Origin: Thermodesulfobacteriota bacterium
GTDB lineage: Bacteria > Desulfobacterota > RBG-13-43-22
DNA length: 5,740 nt
NCBI GenBank assembly: GCA_025454185.1
Contig: JALOOY010000193.1
Span: 1-5,740 of the forward strand
Direction of reading: 5' to 3'
In this document: positions 1 through 5,740 of the stretch, piece after piece
Layout of the letters: the number at the start of each line of letters is the position of its first letter
Numbering within the stretch: the first letter of the stretch is position 1
Position numbers and translations under genes: made by a program
The notes under the pieces: model-generated
What the model was told of the DNA's origin: nothing
Databases searched by the model: none
Seen by the model: only the letters and a program-made list of their open reading frames with translations

Positions 1-105
1 GAACCGGCCGACGCTCCGGGGTTCCTTCCCGCCCTCCTGCCTCACCCTTAGAGGCTTCCCTTCAAGGACGTTTTTCGCGTTTCAACCGCCCATGTTTTAC
101 GCCCG

Positions 106-112
106 AAGGTGA
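106..112 (+). promoter_or_regulatory. Ribosome binding site that decides the start of the large gene
   Basis: AAGGTGA lies with its GG eight bases before ATG 118. A GTG at 109 is in the same frame but is part of this purine-rich element and has no Shine-Dalgarno of its own. The ATG at 118 is therefore the better start. A further in-frame ATG at 124 is possible but less well spaced. Confidence 0.55.
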
Positions 113-117
113 AAGCC

Positions 118-867
118 ATGAAGATGAACCGATGTTTCGGGAAGATGGCCGCCCTGGGAGTTTTGTCGTTTTTTCATTTCCTGCCGGATACAGCCCGGTC
201 CCAATTGGCCCAACTGCTTTACTCCCCCTGCCTGCACAGTCCGGGGTGTTTCAATTTTTGCGCTATCCTGCCGCCGGATTGGGAGGAGCCTCTTTGTGAG
301 GTTTGCCAGGAAGGGGCACCGGGAGTAGCCCTGCCCCGCACCGGGCAAACCCTGTGCTTCAATTCCGCCGGACAGGAAAGGGACTGCGCCGGGACCGGGG
401 AAGACGGCCATTTGCGGGCTGGCGTGGTCTGGCCCGAACCCCGGTTTGTGGACAATCAGGACGGGACCGTCACCGACCAGCTCACCGGGCTGATCTGGCT
501 TCAAGACGCCAATTGTCTGGCGACCCGGTACCCGGCCTTCGACAATGACGGGACCTCTGGAGACGGACGAGTCACCTGGCAGCGCGCCCTGGATTTCGTC
601 AGGGAAATCAATGCCGACACCTATCCCGACTGCGGGGCCGGGCAATCCGACTGGCGTCTGGCCAACATCAACGAGCTGGAAAGTTTGATGAACGCCGGGG
701 CCGAAAGGCAGGACACCTGGCTCTTGGGGCAGGGTTTTAGTAATGTCCGCATCGATGAAATGTACTGGTCCTCGACCACCAACGCCTTCGCCGCCCATCA
801 GGCCTGGGCCATGGAATTCCTCATGGCCAACGGCGCCCGCAGGCCGTTCCCAAGACGGGTCAGGTAA
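118..867 (+). CDS. DUF1566 (Lcl C-terminal-like) domain protein; N-terminal part of a frameshifted secreted metalloprotease
   Basis: The frame encodes 249 residues from ATG 118; GTG 109 is an alternative start. Residues 1-29 look like a Sec signal peptide: basic start (K2, R5, K9), hydrophobic core about 10-22, then PDTARSQ. A short Cys-rich stretch follows (229-306, C-x5-C-x3-C-x11-C-x2-C). Residues from about 72 form a DUF1566 module, opening with LPRTGQTLC and continuing with CAGTGEDG, PRFVDNQDGTVTD, LTGLIWL, DWRLANINELESL and YWSSTT. DUF1566 occurs in exported and surface proteins; its function is poorly known and is probably binding. The module lacks the usual closing (Y)VWPVR motif, and the frame stops at TAA 865 just after FPRRVR. 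The same type of module resumes at 849 in the frame one base back, so this is most likely the front of one gene running to 5102. As it stands, the product would be a short exported protein without the protease. Confidence 0.8.
   Translation: MKMNRCFGKMAALGVLSFFHFLPDTARSQLAQLLYSPCLHSPGCFNFCAILPPDWEEPLCEVCQEGAPGVALPRTGQTLCFNSAGQERDCAGTGEDGHLRAGVVWPEPRFVDNQDGTVTDQLTGLIWLQDANCLATRYPAFDNDGTSGDGRVTWQRALDFVREINADTYPDCGAGQSDWRLANINELESLMNAGAERQDTWLLGQGFSNVRIDEMYWSSTTNAFAAHQAWAMEFLMANGARRPFPRRVR
834..852 (+). other. Frame break joining the two halves of the metalloprotease gene
   Basis: Frame 1 is convincingly coding through AWAMEFLMANG (ending near 833). The frame starting at 849 is convincingly coding from PKTGQVKCYQ onward. 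One added C in the CCC run at 849-851 gives RRPFPKTGQVKC, matching the LPRTGQTLC linker that opens the first module. The repaired length 118-5102 plus one base is 1662 codons including the stop, with no internal stop. The downstream frame has stops at 738, 741 and 756 and no ATG, GTG or TTG between 759 and the ATG at 1014, so it lacks a sensible start of its own. The local GTTCCCA does not fit a canonical -1 slippery heptamer. A point deletion, a sequencing error or a small deletion at the linker are all possible. Confidence 0.8.
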
Positions 868-1013
868 AATGCTACCAGGGCATTGACCCTTGGGCAGAAA
901 TCCCCTGCGCCGGGACCGGCCAGGACGGCGAGCATCAGGCCGGAGCCTTCTGGCCGGCCCCCCGGTTTGTCGACAACTCGGATGGGACCATAACGGATAA
1001 CCTGACCGGGCTC

Positions 1014-4000
1014 ATGTGGCTCAAGGATGCCCAATGTTTCGGGCAAATCGGCTGGCTGACCTGGCAGGACTCCCTGGACGCTGTGGCCGCTTTCAATGGC
1101 GATCCCGCCGCCTATTCCTGCAGCCACTATACGGCCGCCTACAACGACTGGCGCCTGCCGAATGTGAACGAACTGGAAAGCCTGGTCAATTATGAGGAAG
1201 GCCGCCCGGCCACCTGGCTGGGGGGAAACGGAGTGCTTTTTGAGAACGTGCAGGGCGACTATTATTTTTCCTCCACCACCCGGGACAGCGTCGGCTTGGC
1301 CTGGGCTGCCTGGGCCGTGAACTTGTACAACGGAGAGGTCGATCCGTCCAACAAGAACAACGGTGGATACGTCTGGCCCGTCCGTACGGCGCCGCCCCGA
1401 TTCATTCTGACCATCAACAGGCAGGGCGGGGGGACGGGGAGGGTGACCAGTCTAAGTCCGTCCGGCATCGACTGCGGGGCCGACTGCGCCGAGGCCTACG
1501 ACCAGGGGGTAGCGGTCACGCTCCAGGCCACGGCGGACCCGGGTTCCATGTTTACCGGCTGGTCGGGCGATCCGGACTGCGCGGACGGGGTGGTCAACCT
1601 GAACGCGCACCGGGCCTGCACGGCCACGTTCGAGATTGAAACACACACCATTACGATAACCCGGAACGGCACCGGCTTGGGATTGGTCCGGATCAACGGC
1701 CCGGGAGGTCCCCTGGATTGCGGGAATGACTGCAGCGCCACCTATCCGGCAGGCTCCGGCATTTTTTTTGAGGTATACCCGGGGGCTCATTCCGAATTCG
1801 TCGGCTGGTCGGGGGACCCCGATTGCGCCGACGGTTCCGTAACCTTGAATGCGGACAAGACCTGCACGGCCACGTTCAATCTGCAGTCCCATCTTCTGAT
1901 TATAGGTAAACCGGGCACTGGGAGCGGCCGGGTGGTCAGCAGCAGCCATCCCGGCATCGATTGCGGCGCCGACTGCACGGAAAGTTTTCCCTATGGAACG
2001 GTTGTGACCTTGACCCCTACGCCCGACCCCTGGCAGGTGTTCACCGGCTGGGGGGGTGATCCCGACTGTAACGACGGGATCGTTACCATCGGCGATGCCG
2101 ATGTGGTCTGCCAGGCCGTGTTCGATATCCAGACCTTCACGCTTACCGTGAACAAATCCGGAGACGGACGGGGCAGTGTGCTCAGCCGCGAACAGAATGG
2201 GATAAATTGCGGGGTCTATTGCGCCTCCGAAACCAAAAACTACGACGGCGGTACAATGGTCACCCTCGAGGCCCATACGGCCCTGCCTTACGTCTTCACC
2301 GGCTGGAGCGGCGCCGCCCCCGGCTGCACCGGCCGGGACGCCCGCCTGCAGGTGCTCATGGACGCCTCCAAGACCTGCACGGCCGGTTTCGGCTATCTGG
2401 AAGTCCAGTTGATCAACCAGATGGGCCAACTCGGAACGGAATCGGAAAAACCACCCGCCATGGAATTCGAGGGCGGATTTCCCGTTTTCGCGAGTATGCG
2501 GGTCCCCATCCCGGCGGATCTTCCGCCCGATCCGGTGCTGCGGGCCTTGAACTTCCTGGACCGCTATAAATACCTCTACCGCCTCGCCGACCCCAAGACC
2601 GACTTTTACCTGAAACGGATTCGGACCAGCCCCCTGACGCAGGTGGGGGGCGGTTCGCCCGATCCGGCGGAGCAGCATGTCTTTTTCGGCCAGCAGAAAG
2701 ACGGGATCCCGGTCCACGGGGCCTCCCTGGCCGTGCACATGGTGGGGGACAAGGTGACCAGCACTGGAGGCCGGTATCTGGCCGACCTGCCGGAACTGCC
2801 GCCGGCGATCTGGAAGGACAAGGAGGCCGAGGTCAAGGCCCTGACGGCCATAGACGGTCGCGCCCTGCGCCTGACGGGCCTGATCCGGCCGTTTTACTTC
2901 AACCGCGGGCTGACCGCCATCGGCGGCGGAAACCCCGATCCAAGTGATGAGCCAACCCACCTCGCCTGGCGGGTGATGGTCCGAGGGTTCCGCAACCCCG
3001 ACGGGGCGGGCACCTCCTGGCGGGTCTTTGTGGACGCCCACGACGGAACGGTCCTCCAGGTGCAGGAAATGAACCGCTACGCCAAGGATATGGACATCGA
3101 AAGCGCCTACGGCACCGAATCCGATTCCTGCTGGGCCTTCACCAATTTGGACGAGCAATGGTTTTCTGAGAACGGGCCCCTGGCCGCTTATCCCGGCGGG
3201 CGGGCCAATTATCCGGGAGGCGATGCGGACGGGGACGACGCCTACCGGTTTACCCATACCATTTATGATTATTTCCGCCGGGTCTTTGACCGCGATTCCC
3301 ACGACAACGACGGCGAGGAGGTGGAAAATTATATCCATGTCGGGTCCAACTGGGAAAACTCCGCCTACGTCCCTTTTTGCGACCATTTCAAGTTTGGGGA
3401 CGGGTATACGGTTCTGGATGTGATGGCTCACGAATTCACCCACGGGATCACCTCCAACGAGGCCGATCTGGACTACGACCATCATTCCGGGGCCCTCAAC
3501 GAAAGTTATTCGGACGTCTTCGGGGAGTTCGTGGAATTATGGGCCAACGGAACGGCCGACTGGCTGGTAGGGGTCGGATTGCCCGGAGGATACATCCGCA
3601 ATCTGGCTAATCCGCCGGACAAGGACGATCCCGATCACGACCGGGATTATGTGGAGACCGAAAGCGACCACGGCGGGGTCCACACCAACAGCGGAATCCC
3701 CAACAAGGCGGCTTACCTGATCGTGAACGGCGGGGTCCACTACGGGATTCAGGTCCGGGGGATCGGGGCCGAGAAAACCCAGCGCCTCTATTACAAGGTG
3801 CTGACCAGCCGGCTGGACAGCAATTCCGGGTTCCGGGCCTTCCGGCGGGAGACCCTGGAGCAGGCCCAGATTTTTGTGGACAACAATCACCAGCATGGTT
3901 TTGTCCAGGCCGACGTCTGCAGCGTGCGCAACGCCTTGGCTTCGGTGGGCCTGACCGTTTCCGATGTAGATTGCGACGGCGTCCTGGACGATCAGGACGA

Positions 4001-5102
4001 CGACAACGACGGGGATTACGTCCTTAACGGGAGGGACAACTGCCCCAACGTTCCCAACCCCCTGCAGGGCGATCTGGACCGGGATGGGATCGGCGATGTC
4101 TGCGATGACGACCAGGACGGCGATGGGATACCGAACCTCACCGACAATTGCCCCCGGGTGGCCAATGCGGGCCAGGAGGACGACGACGGCAACGGCGTCG
4201 GCGACGCCTGTCAGGACCAGGACGGCGACGGGGTCATCGATCTCCTGGACAACTGTCCCCTGGTGCGTAATGCCAACCAGGCGGATAACGACGGGGATGG
4301 GGTCGGAAATGTCTGCGATGACGACCTGGACGGTGACGGCGTTCCGGACGCGGTCGATAACTGTTCGAACGTCGTAAATCCTTCTCAGTTGGACGGTGAC
4401 GGGGACGGGGTCGGGACCGCCTGCGACAATTGTCCTTCCTATGCCAATGCCGACCAGCGGGACCAGGATCGGGACGGATGGGGGGACCTTTGCGATAACG
4501 ACCTGGATGGGGACGGGATACCAAACGCTGCCGATCCCTGCCCGGCCAACGCCCTGCCGGTATTCATTTTTCACGGCGGGGTGGTCTCGCCCTGCCGTTC
4601 GGAGGAGGAATTGGCGGCGCTCCTGTCCGGCAGCTACGGGGGATTGATCGAGGGCAGTTTCAGCTTCCCGACACTGACCGAGGCCCTGAAGATCCCCATC
4701 TCCCCCTGTTCGGAGGGCGGCTGCCCCGACTGGCTGGCTGAAAACTACCGTACGGAGGTGAACCTGTCCCTGCCGCTGGCCCTGGCGGCCCAAATTGTGG
4801 ACGACCGCGGCTTTGTGGTGGGCAAGGGGGCGCCGGGTCTGGGCCAGAACCTGGGCTTTCGCCCGGCCGCCGACTCCTTTTTCCGCCAGCCGGTTTCATT
4901 GACAATGACTTCAGGGCGGGTCACGGGAGGAATCCTGCGTCAGGACGGCCCCGGTATTTTCAAGGGAAGAAACTATTACCTGGAGATTTTCCCGAACTCC
5001 CAAACGACAGTCGATACACCCTATCCCTTTACGATCCAGGTCAAGAGCCAGGTTGTAGCCACTTACCGGCTGTATCTGCCGCTGTTGTTCAAGGGGAAGT
5101 AA
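1014..5102 (+). CDS. M4 (thermolysin) family metallopeptidase with DUF1566, InlB-like and thrombospondin type 3 repeats
   Basis: This is the main part of the broken gene. ATG 1014 is the first start codon in frame, but it falls inside a DUF1566 motif (LTGLMWL), and coding homology reaches back to about 849. Residues below count from 1014. 1-127: rest of the second DUF1566 module, ending YVWPVR. 130-459: four InlB-like repeats. About 511-688: FTP/PepSY-type propeptide (FLDRYKYLYRL, HVFFGQQKDGIPVHGASL, AWRVMV). About 689-980: M4 catalytic domain. The zinc site is HEFTH at 806-810, with the third ligand E830 in GALNESYSDVFG. The 24-residue spacing from the first His equals thermolysin H142-E166. 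H890 in GVHTNSGIPNKAAYLI matches catalytic His231, so the enzyme looks catalytically complete. 986-1177: calcium-binding thrombospondin type 3 repeats. 1180-1362: unrecognised, ending YRLYLPLLFKGK. The expected role is an extracellular zinc endopeptidase; the substrate is unknown. Without repair of the frame break this part has no signal peptide and probably little or no translation. Confidence 0.9.
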   Translation: MWLKDAQCFGQIGWLTWQDSLDAVAAFNGDPAAYSCSHYTAAYNDWRLPNVNELESLVNYEEGRPATWLGGNGVLFENVQGDYYFSSTTRDSVGLAWAAWAVNLYNGEVDPSNKNNGGYVWPVRTAPPRFILTINRQGGGTGRVTSLSPSGIDCGADCAEAYDQGVAVTLQATADPGSMFTGWSGDPDCADGVVNLNAHRACTATFEIETHTITITRNGTGLGLVRINGPGGPLDCGNDCSATYPAGSGIFFEVYPGAHSEFVGWSGDPDCADGSVTLNADKTCTATFNLQSHLLIIGKPGTGSGRVVSSSHPGIDCGADCTESFPYGTVVTLTPTPDPWQVFTGWGGDPDCNDGIVTIGDADVVCQAVFDIQTFTLTVNKSGDGRGSVLSREQNGINCGVYCASETKNYDGGTMVTLEAHTALPYVFTGWSGAAPGCTGRDARLQVLMDASKTCTAGFGYLEVQLINQMGQLGTESEKPPAMEFEGGFPVFASMRVPIPADLPPDPVLRALNFLDRYKYLYRLADPKTDFYLKRIRTSPLTQVGGGSPDPAEQHVFFGQQKDGIPVHGASLAVHMVGDKVTSTGGRYLADLPELPPAIWKDKEAEVKALTAIDGRALRLTGLIRPFYFNRGLTAIGGGNPDPSDEPTHLAWRVMVRGFRNPDGAGTSWRVFVDAHDGTVLQVQEMNRYAKDMDIESAYGTESDSCWAFTNLDEQWFSENGPLAAYPGGRANYPGGDADGDDAYRFTHTIYDYFRRVFDRDSHDNDGEEVENYIHVGSNWENSAYVPFCDHFKFGDGYTVLDVMAHEFTHGITSNEADLDYDHHSGALNESYSDVFGEFVELWANGTADWLVGVGLPGGYIRNLANPPDKDDPDHDRDYVETESDHGGVHTNSGIPNKAAYLIVNGGVHYGIQVRGIGAEKTQRLYYKVLTSRLDSNSGFRAFRRETLEQAQIFVDNNHQHGFVQADVCSVRNALASVGLTVSDVDCDGVLDDQDDDNDGDYVLNGRDNCPNVPNPLQGDLDRDGIGDVCDDDQDGDGIPNLTDNCPRVANAGQEDDDGNGVGDACQDQDGDGVIDLLDNCPLVRNANQADNDGDGVGNVCDDDLDGDGVPDAVDNCSNVVNPSQLDGDGDGVGTACDNCPSYANADQRDQDRDGWGDLCDNDLDGDGIPNAADPCPANALPVFIFHGGVVSPCRSEEELAALLSGSYGGLIEGSFSFPTLTEALKIPISPCSEGGCPDWLAENYRTEVNLSLPLALAAQIVDDRGFVVGKGAPGLGQNLGFRPAADSFFRQPVSLTMTSGRVTGGILRQDGPGIFKGRNYYLEIFPNSQTTVDTPYPFTIQVKSQVVATYRLYLPLLFKGK
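1401..2390 (+). repeat. Four tandem InlB-like (divergent InlB B-repeat) modules, about 82 residues each
   Basis: Units lie at 1401-1646, 1647-1892, 1893-2138 and 2139-2390. The first three are exactly 246 bp and the fourth about 252 bp. Each unit has an opening beta strand (such as FILTINRQGGGTGRV), a DCGADC-like motif (DCGADC, DCGNDC, DCGADC, NCGVYC), a TGWSGDPDC-like motif and a closing C-x-A-x-F. That gives four cysteines per unit, compatible with two disulfides in an exported protein. The fourth unit is the most diverged: it has APGC in place of DPDC and a longer loop. Such repeats in surface proteins usually act as stalks or binding modules; that role is inferred here. Confidence 0.85.
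3969..4544 (+). repeat. Thrombospondin type 3 calcium-binding repeat array
   Basis: Five DNC(P/S)-type units with Asp-rich loops (DxDGDGxxD and similar) follow the catalytic domain. Examples are DNCPNVPNPLQ, DNCPRVANAGQ, DNCPLVRNANQ, DNCSNVVNPSQ and DNCPSYANADQ, each followed by a G(V/I/W)G-x-x-C motif. An Asp-rich introduction (DCDGVLDDQDDDNDGD) precedes them and DPCPAN closes the array. The fourth unit is short: it goes straight from GVGTAC to the next DNC and lacks the usual DxDGDGxPD spacer. Such arrays bind many Ca2+ ions and form a rigid linker in secreted proteins. The DNA is correspondingly repetitive (GACGGxGACGG runs). Confidence 0.9.
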
Positions 5103-5162
5103 ACCGTGATTCAGGAAGGTGGGTGGCCGCGGAGGGGAGGCGCCCCATCCCGCAGGAAGGCG

Positions 5163-5195
5163 AGGCCCCAGGGCCTAATCCTGCTTAGGGTTTTC
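5163..5195 (+). terminator. Weak inverted repeats between the convergent genes, possible terminator
   Basis: Two overlapping small inverted repeats lie here: AGGCC-CCAG-GGCCT (5163-5176) and CCTAA-TCCTGC-TTAGG (5174-5189), the latter followed by GTTTTCC. The second could serve as a short intrinsic terminator for the + strand protease gene, but its stem is only 5 bp and it lies within the end of the lipoprotein gene. On the - strand there is no U-tract after either stem. Confidence 0.22.
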
Positions 5196-5576
5196 CTTCG
5201 CTCCCGCCGTCGATTCCGGATGGAGCTGCCAGCAACCGTCACCTTTTTTGGAAAAGGTCAGCCACATGAGGCCGGGCTTGCCGTTCTTATAAGGCACGTT
5301 CTTCCACAGGCATTCTTTGATCAGCAGGCCGTCTTGCTGGTCCGTTTTTTCTTCGTCCGGTCCGAAGCAGGTCACCCCGCCCTGGCAGTCGATGCGGTAA
5401 AAGGGATTTTGGGTTTCCGAGCCTGGTTTTTTCGTTCCCGGTTCGATATAACTGCTTGGCGGGGGCTGGCGCCATTGCCGGTAATAAAAGATTTCCGTGC
5501 ACCCGGACAGAAGCAGACCGGCCAGGAGCAGAGGCCACCCATAGCAAAAGAATCTAAAAGGACTGGGTATCATCAT
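5175..5576 (-). CDS. Small putative lipoprotein of unknown function
   Basis: The frame encodes 133 residues, convergent with the protease gene and 72 bp from it. Residues 1-26 form a lipoprotein signal peptide: short basic region (R8), hydrophobic stretch WPLLLAGLLL, and lipobox LSGC with C26 as the lipidated residue. Thr at +2, rather than Asp, predicts outer-membrane sorting if the host uses a Lol system. The mature part is about 107 residues, with a Pro/Ser-rich linker after the anchor and four more cysteines (C64, C70, C89, C115) that could form two disulfides. Trp and Lys/Gly-rich stretches (KNGKPGLMWLTFSKKGDGCW) suggest a small beta-rich domain. I recognise no family. The start is one of two adjacent ATGs (5576 or 5573), the only starts before the hydrophobic core; the weak AGGG ribosome site is better spaced for 5573. 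Its own promoter indicates separate transcription. Confidence 0.82.
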   Translation of the reverse strand: MMIPSPFRFFCYGWPLLLAGLLLSGCTEIFYYRQWRQPPPSSYIEPGTKKPGSETQNPFYRIDCQGGVTCFGPDEEKTDQQDGLLIKECLWKNVPYKNGKPGLMWLTFSKKGDGCWQLHPESTAGAKENPKQD

Positions 5577-5583
5577 GATACCC
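5565..5583 (-). promoter_or_regulatory. Perfect 19-bp palindrome over the lipoprotein start codon
   Basis: GGGTATCATCATGATACCC has 9-bp arms around a single centre base at 5574, with no mismatch. In the lipoprotein mRNA it would fold as GGGUAUCA-UGA-UGAUACCC, an 8-bp stem with a 3-base loop. The stem would hold the weak AGGG ribosome site and most of both start codons. As DNA it could equally be an operator, since it lies about 40-55 bp downstream of the predicted transcription start. The symmetry is seen in the sequence; the role is inferred. Confidence 0.5.
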
Positions 5584-5620
5584 TACGCCATTGGTGGAAG
5601 ATCATAAACAGGTTGTCCAT
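5573..5620 (-). CDS. Possible 15-codon leader ORF before the lipoprotein gene
   Basis: ATG 5620 opens MDNLFMIFHQWRRVS and ends at TGA (5575-5573), which overlaps the lipoprotein ATG as ATGA inside the loop of the palindrome. The predicted transcription start at about 5621 leaves almost no leader, so translation would be leaderless. No ribosome site is visible. Its size makes chance quite possible; the case rests on its position and the stop/start overlap. Confidence 0.2.
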   Translation of the reverse strand: MDNLFMIFHQWRRVS

Positions 5621-5627
5621 GACTGAT

Positions 5628-5656
5628 AACGTATAAAATCCATTAAAAAAAGTCAA
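5628..5656 (-). promoter_or_regulatory. Sigma70-like promoter of the lipoprotein gene
   Basis: On the - strand, TTGACT (5656-5651, five of six bases of the -35 consensus) is followed after exactly 17 bp by TACGTT (5633-5628, three of six of the -10 consensus). TATACG overlaps it at a 15-bp spacing. The spacer is AT-rich and stands out against the GC-rich surroundings. Transcription would start near 5621, leaving a 5' leader of about 45 bases before the lipoprotein ATG. Confidence 0.6.
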
Positions 5657-5740
5657 CACGCCGGCAGGGGGGCTCGCAGGGAACCGTGCAGCGGGTTACG
5701 AAAAAATGTCGGGTCGTGCAGGACCCCAAGATCCTCCCGA

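Noticed and set aside
39..61. GCCTC-ACCCTTA-GAGGC stem as a terminator of an upstream gene
   Set aside because: The stem is only 5 bp and is followed by TTCCCTT rather than a true T-run, and no upstream gene end is visible in the window.
843..855. Programmed -1 ribosomal frameshift
   Set aside because: GTTCCCA is not a canonical X-XXY-YYZ heptamer, since the P-site tRNA would mispair on GTT, and I found no clear stimulatory hairpin or internal Shine-Dalgarno. An indel is simpler.
3969..4544. GACGG-rich periodic DNA as a CRISPR or non-coding tandem repeat
   Set aside because: The periodicity follows codons for Asp/Gly calcium-binding loops and the frame stays open throughout, so it is explained by the thrombospondin type 3 array.
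97..4905. Long - strand open frames opposite the protease gene (for example 1452-3485 and 3537-4793)
   Set aside because: They are antisense shadows of a GC-rich coding strand. They are low-complexity and rich in Gly, Val, Ile and Arg, show no recognisable domains, and lie opposite unmistakable M4 and thrombospondin type 3 motifs.
5106..5636. + strand open frame of 176 residues
   Set aside because: It lies opposite the lipoprotein gene, whose lipobox, promoter and protein-like composition are much stronger. The + strand frame shows no domain and no ribosome site.
5706..5740. ATG at 5706 as the start of a new + strand gene
   Set aside because: Only 11 codons are visible, no ribosome binding site precedes it, and the composition is uninformative.

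Overview
This window is dominated by one very large secreted metalloprotease gene on the + strand (118-5102), which is broken into two reading frames. A small lipoprotein gene converges on it from the - strand (5175-5576). The DNA is GC-rich. Tandem DUF1566 (Lcl C-terminal-like) modules joined to cysteine-containing InlB-like repeats, together with thrombospondin type 3 repeats, suggest a Gram-negative environmental bacterium. Desulfobacterota (former Deltaproteobacteria) is my best guess, but no taxonomic marker is present.

Layout: 1-117 is leader DNA holding a ribosome binding site (106-112) but no promoter I can defend. 118-867 encodes a signal peptide, a short Cys-rich stretch and the first DUF1566 module. 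At about 834-852 the reading frame changes by -1. From 849 the homology continues in the other frame to 5102, through the second DUF1566 module, four InlB-like repeats of about 82 residues (1401-2390), an M4-type propeptide (about 2540-3075), a thermolysin-family catalytic domain (about 3078-3965), a calcium-binding thrombospondin type 3 array (3969-4544) and a C-terminal region of about 183 residues that I do not recognise. One extra C in the CCC run at 849-851 would join both frames into a single protein of 1661 residues. Whether this is a real mutation or a sequence error cannot be decided from the window.

The gap 5103-5174 holds only weak inverted repeats. The - strand gene at 5576-5175 encodes a 133-residue lipoprotein of unknown function with a clear lipobox. 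It has a good sigma70-like promoter (5651-5656 and 5628-5633, 17-bp spacer). A perfect 19-bp palindrome lies exactly over its start codon, and a possible 15-codon leader ORF stops inside that palindrome. 5660-5740 holds no supportable gene.

If intact, the large protein would be an exported zinc protease with substrate- or surface-binding modules on both sides of its catalytic core. The lipoprotein is transcribed separately and no functional link can be shown. I see no CRISPR array, tRNA, rRNA or mobile element. The points most worth a second look are the frame break, the unusual module order, the unassigned C-terminus and the palindrome/leader arrangement.
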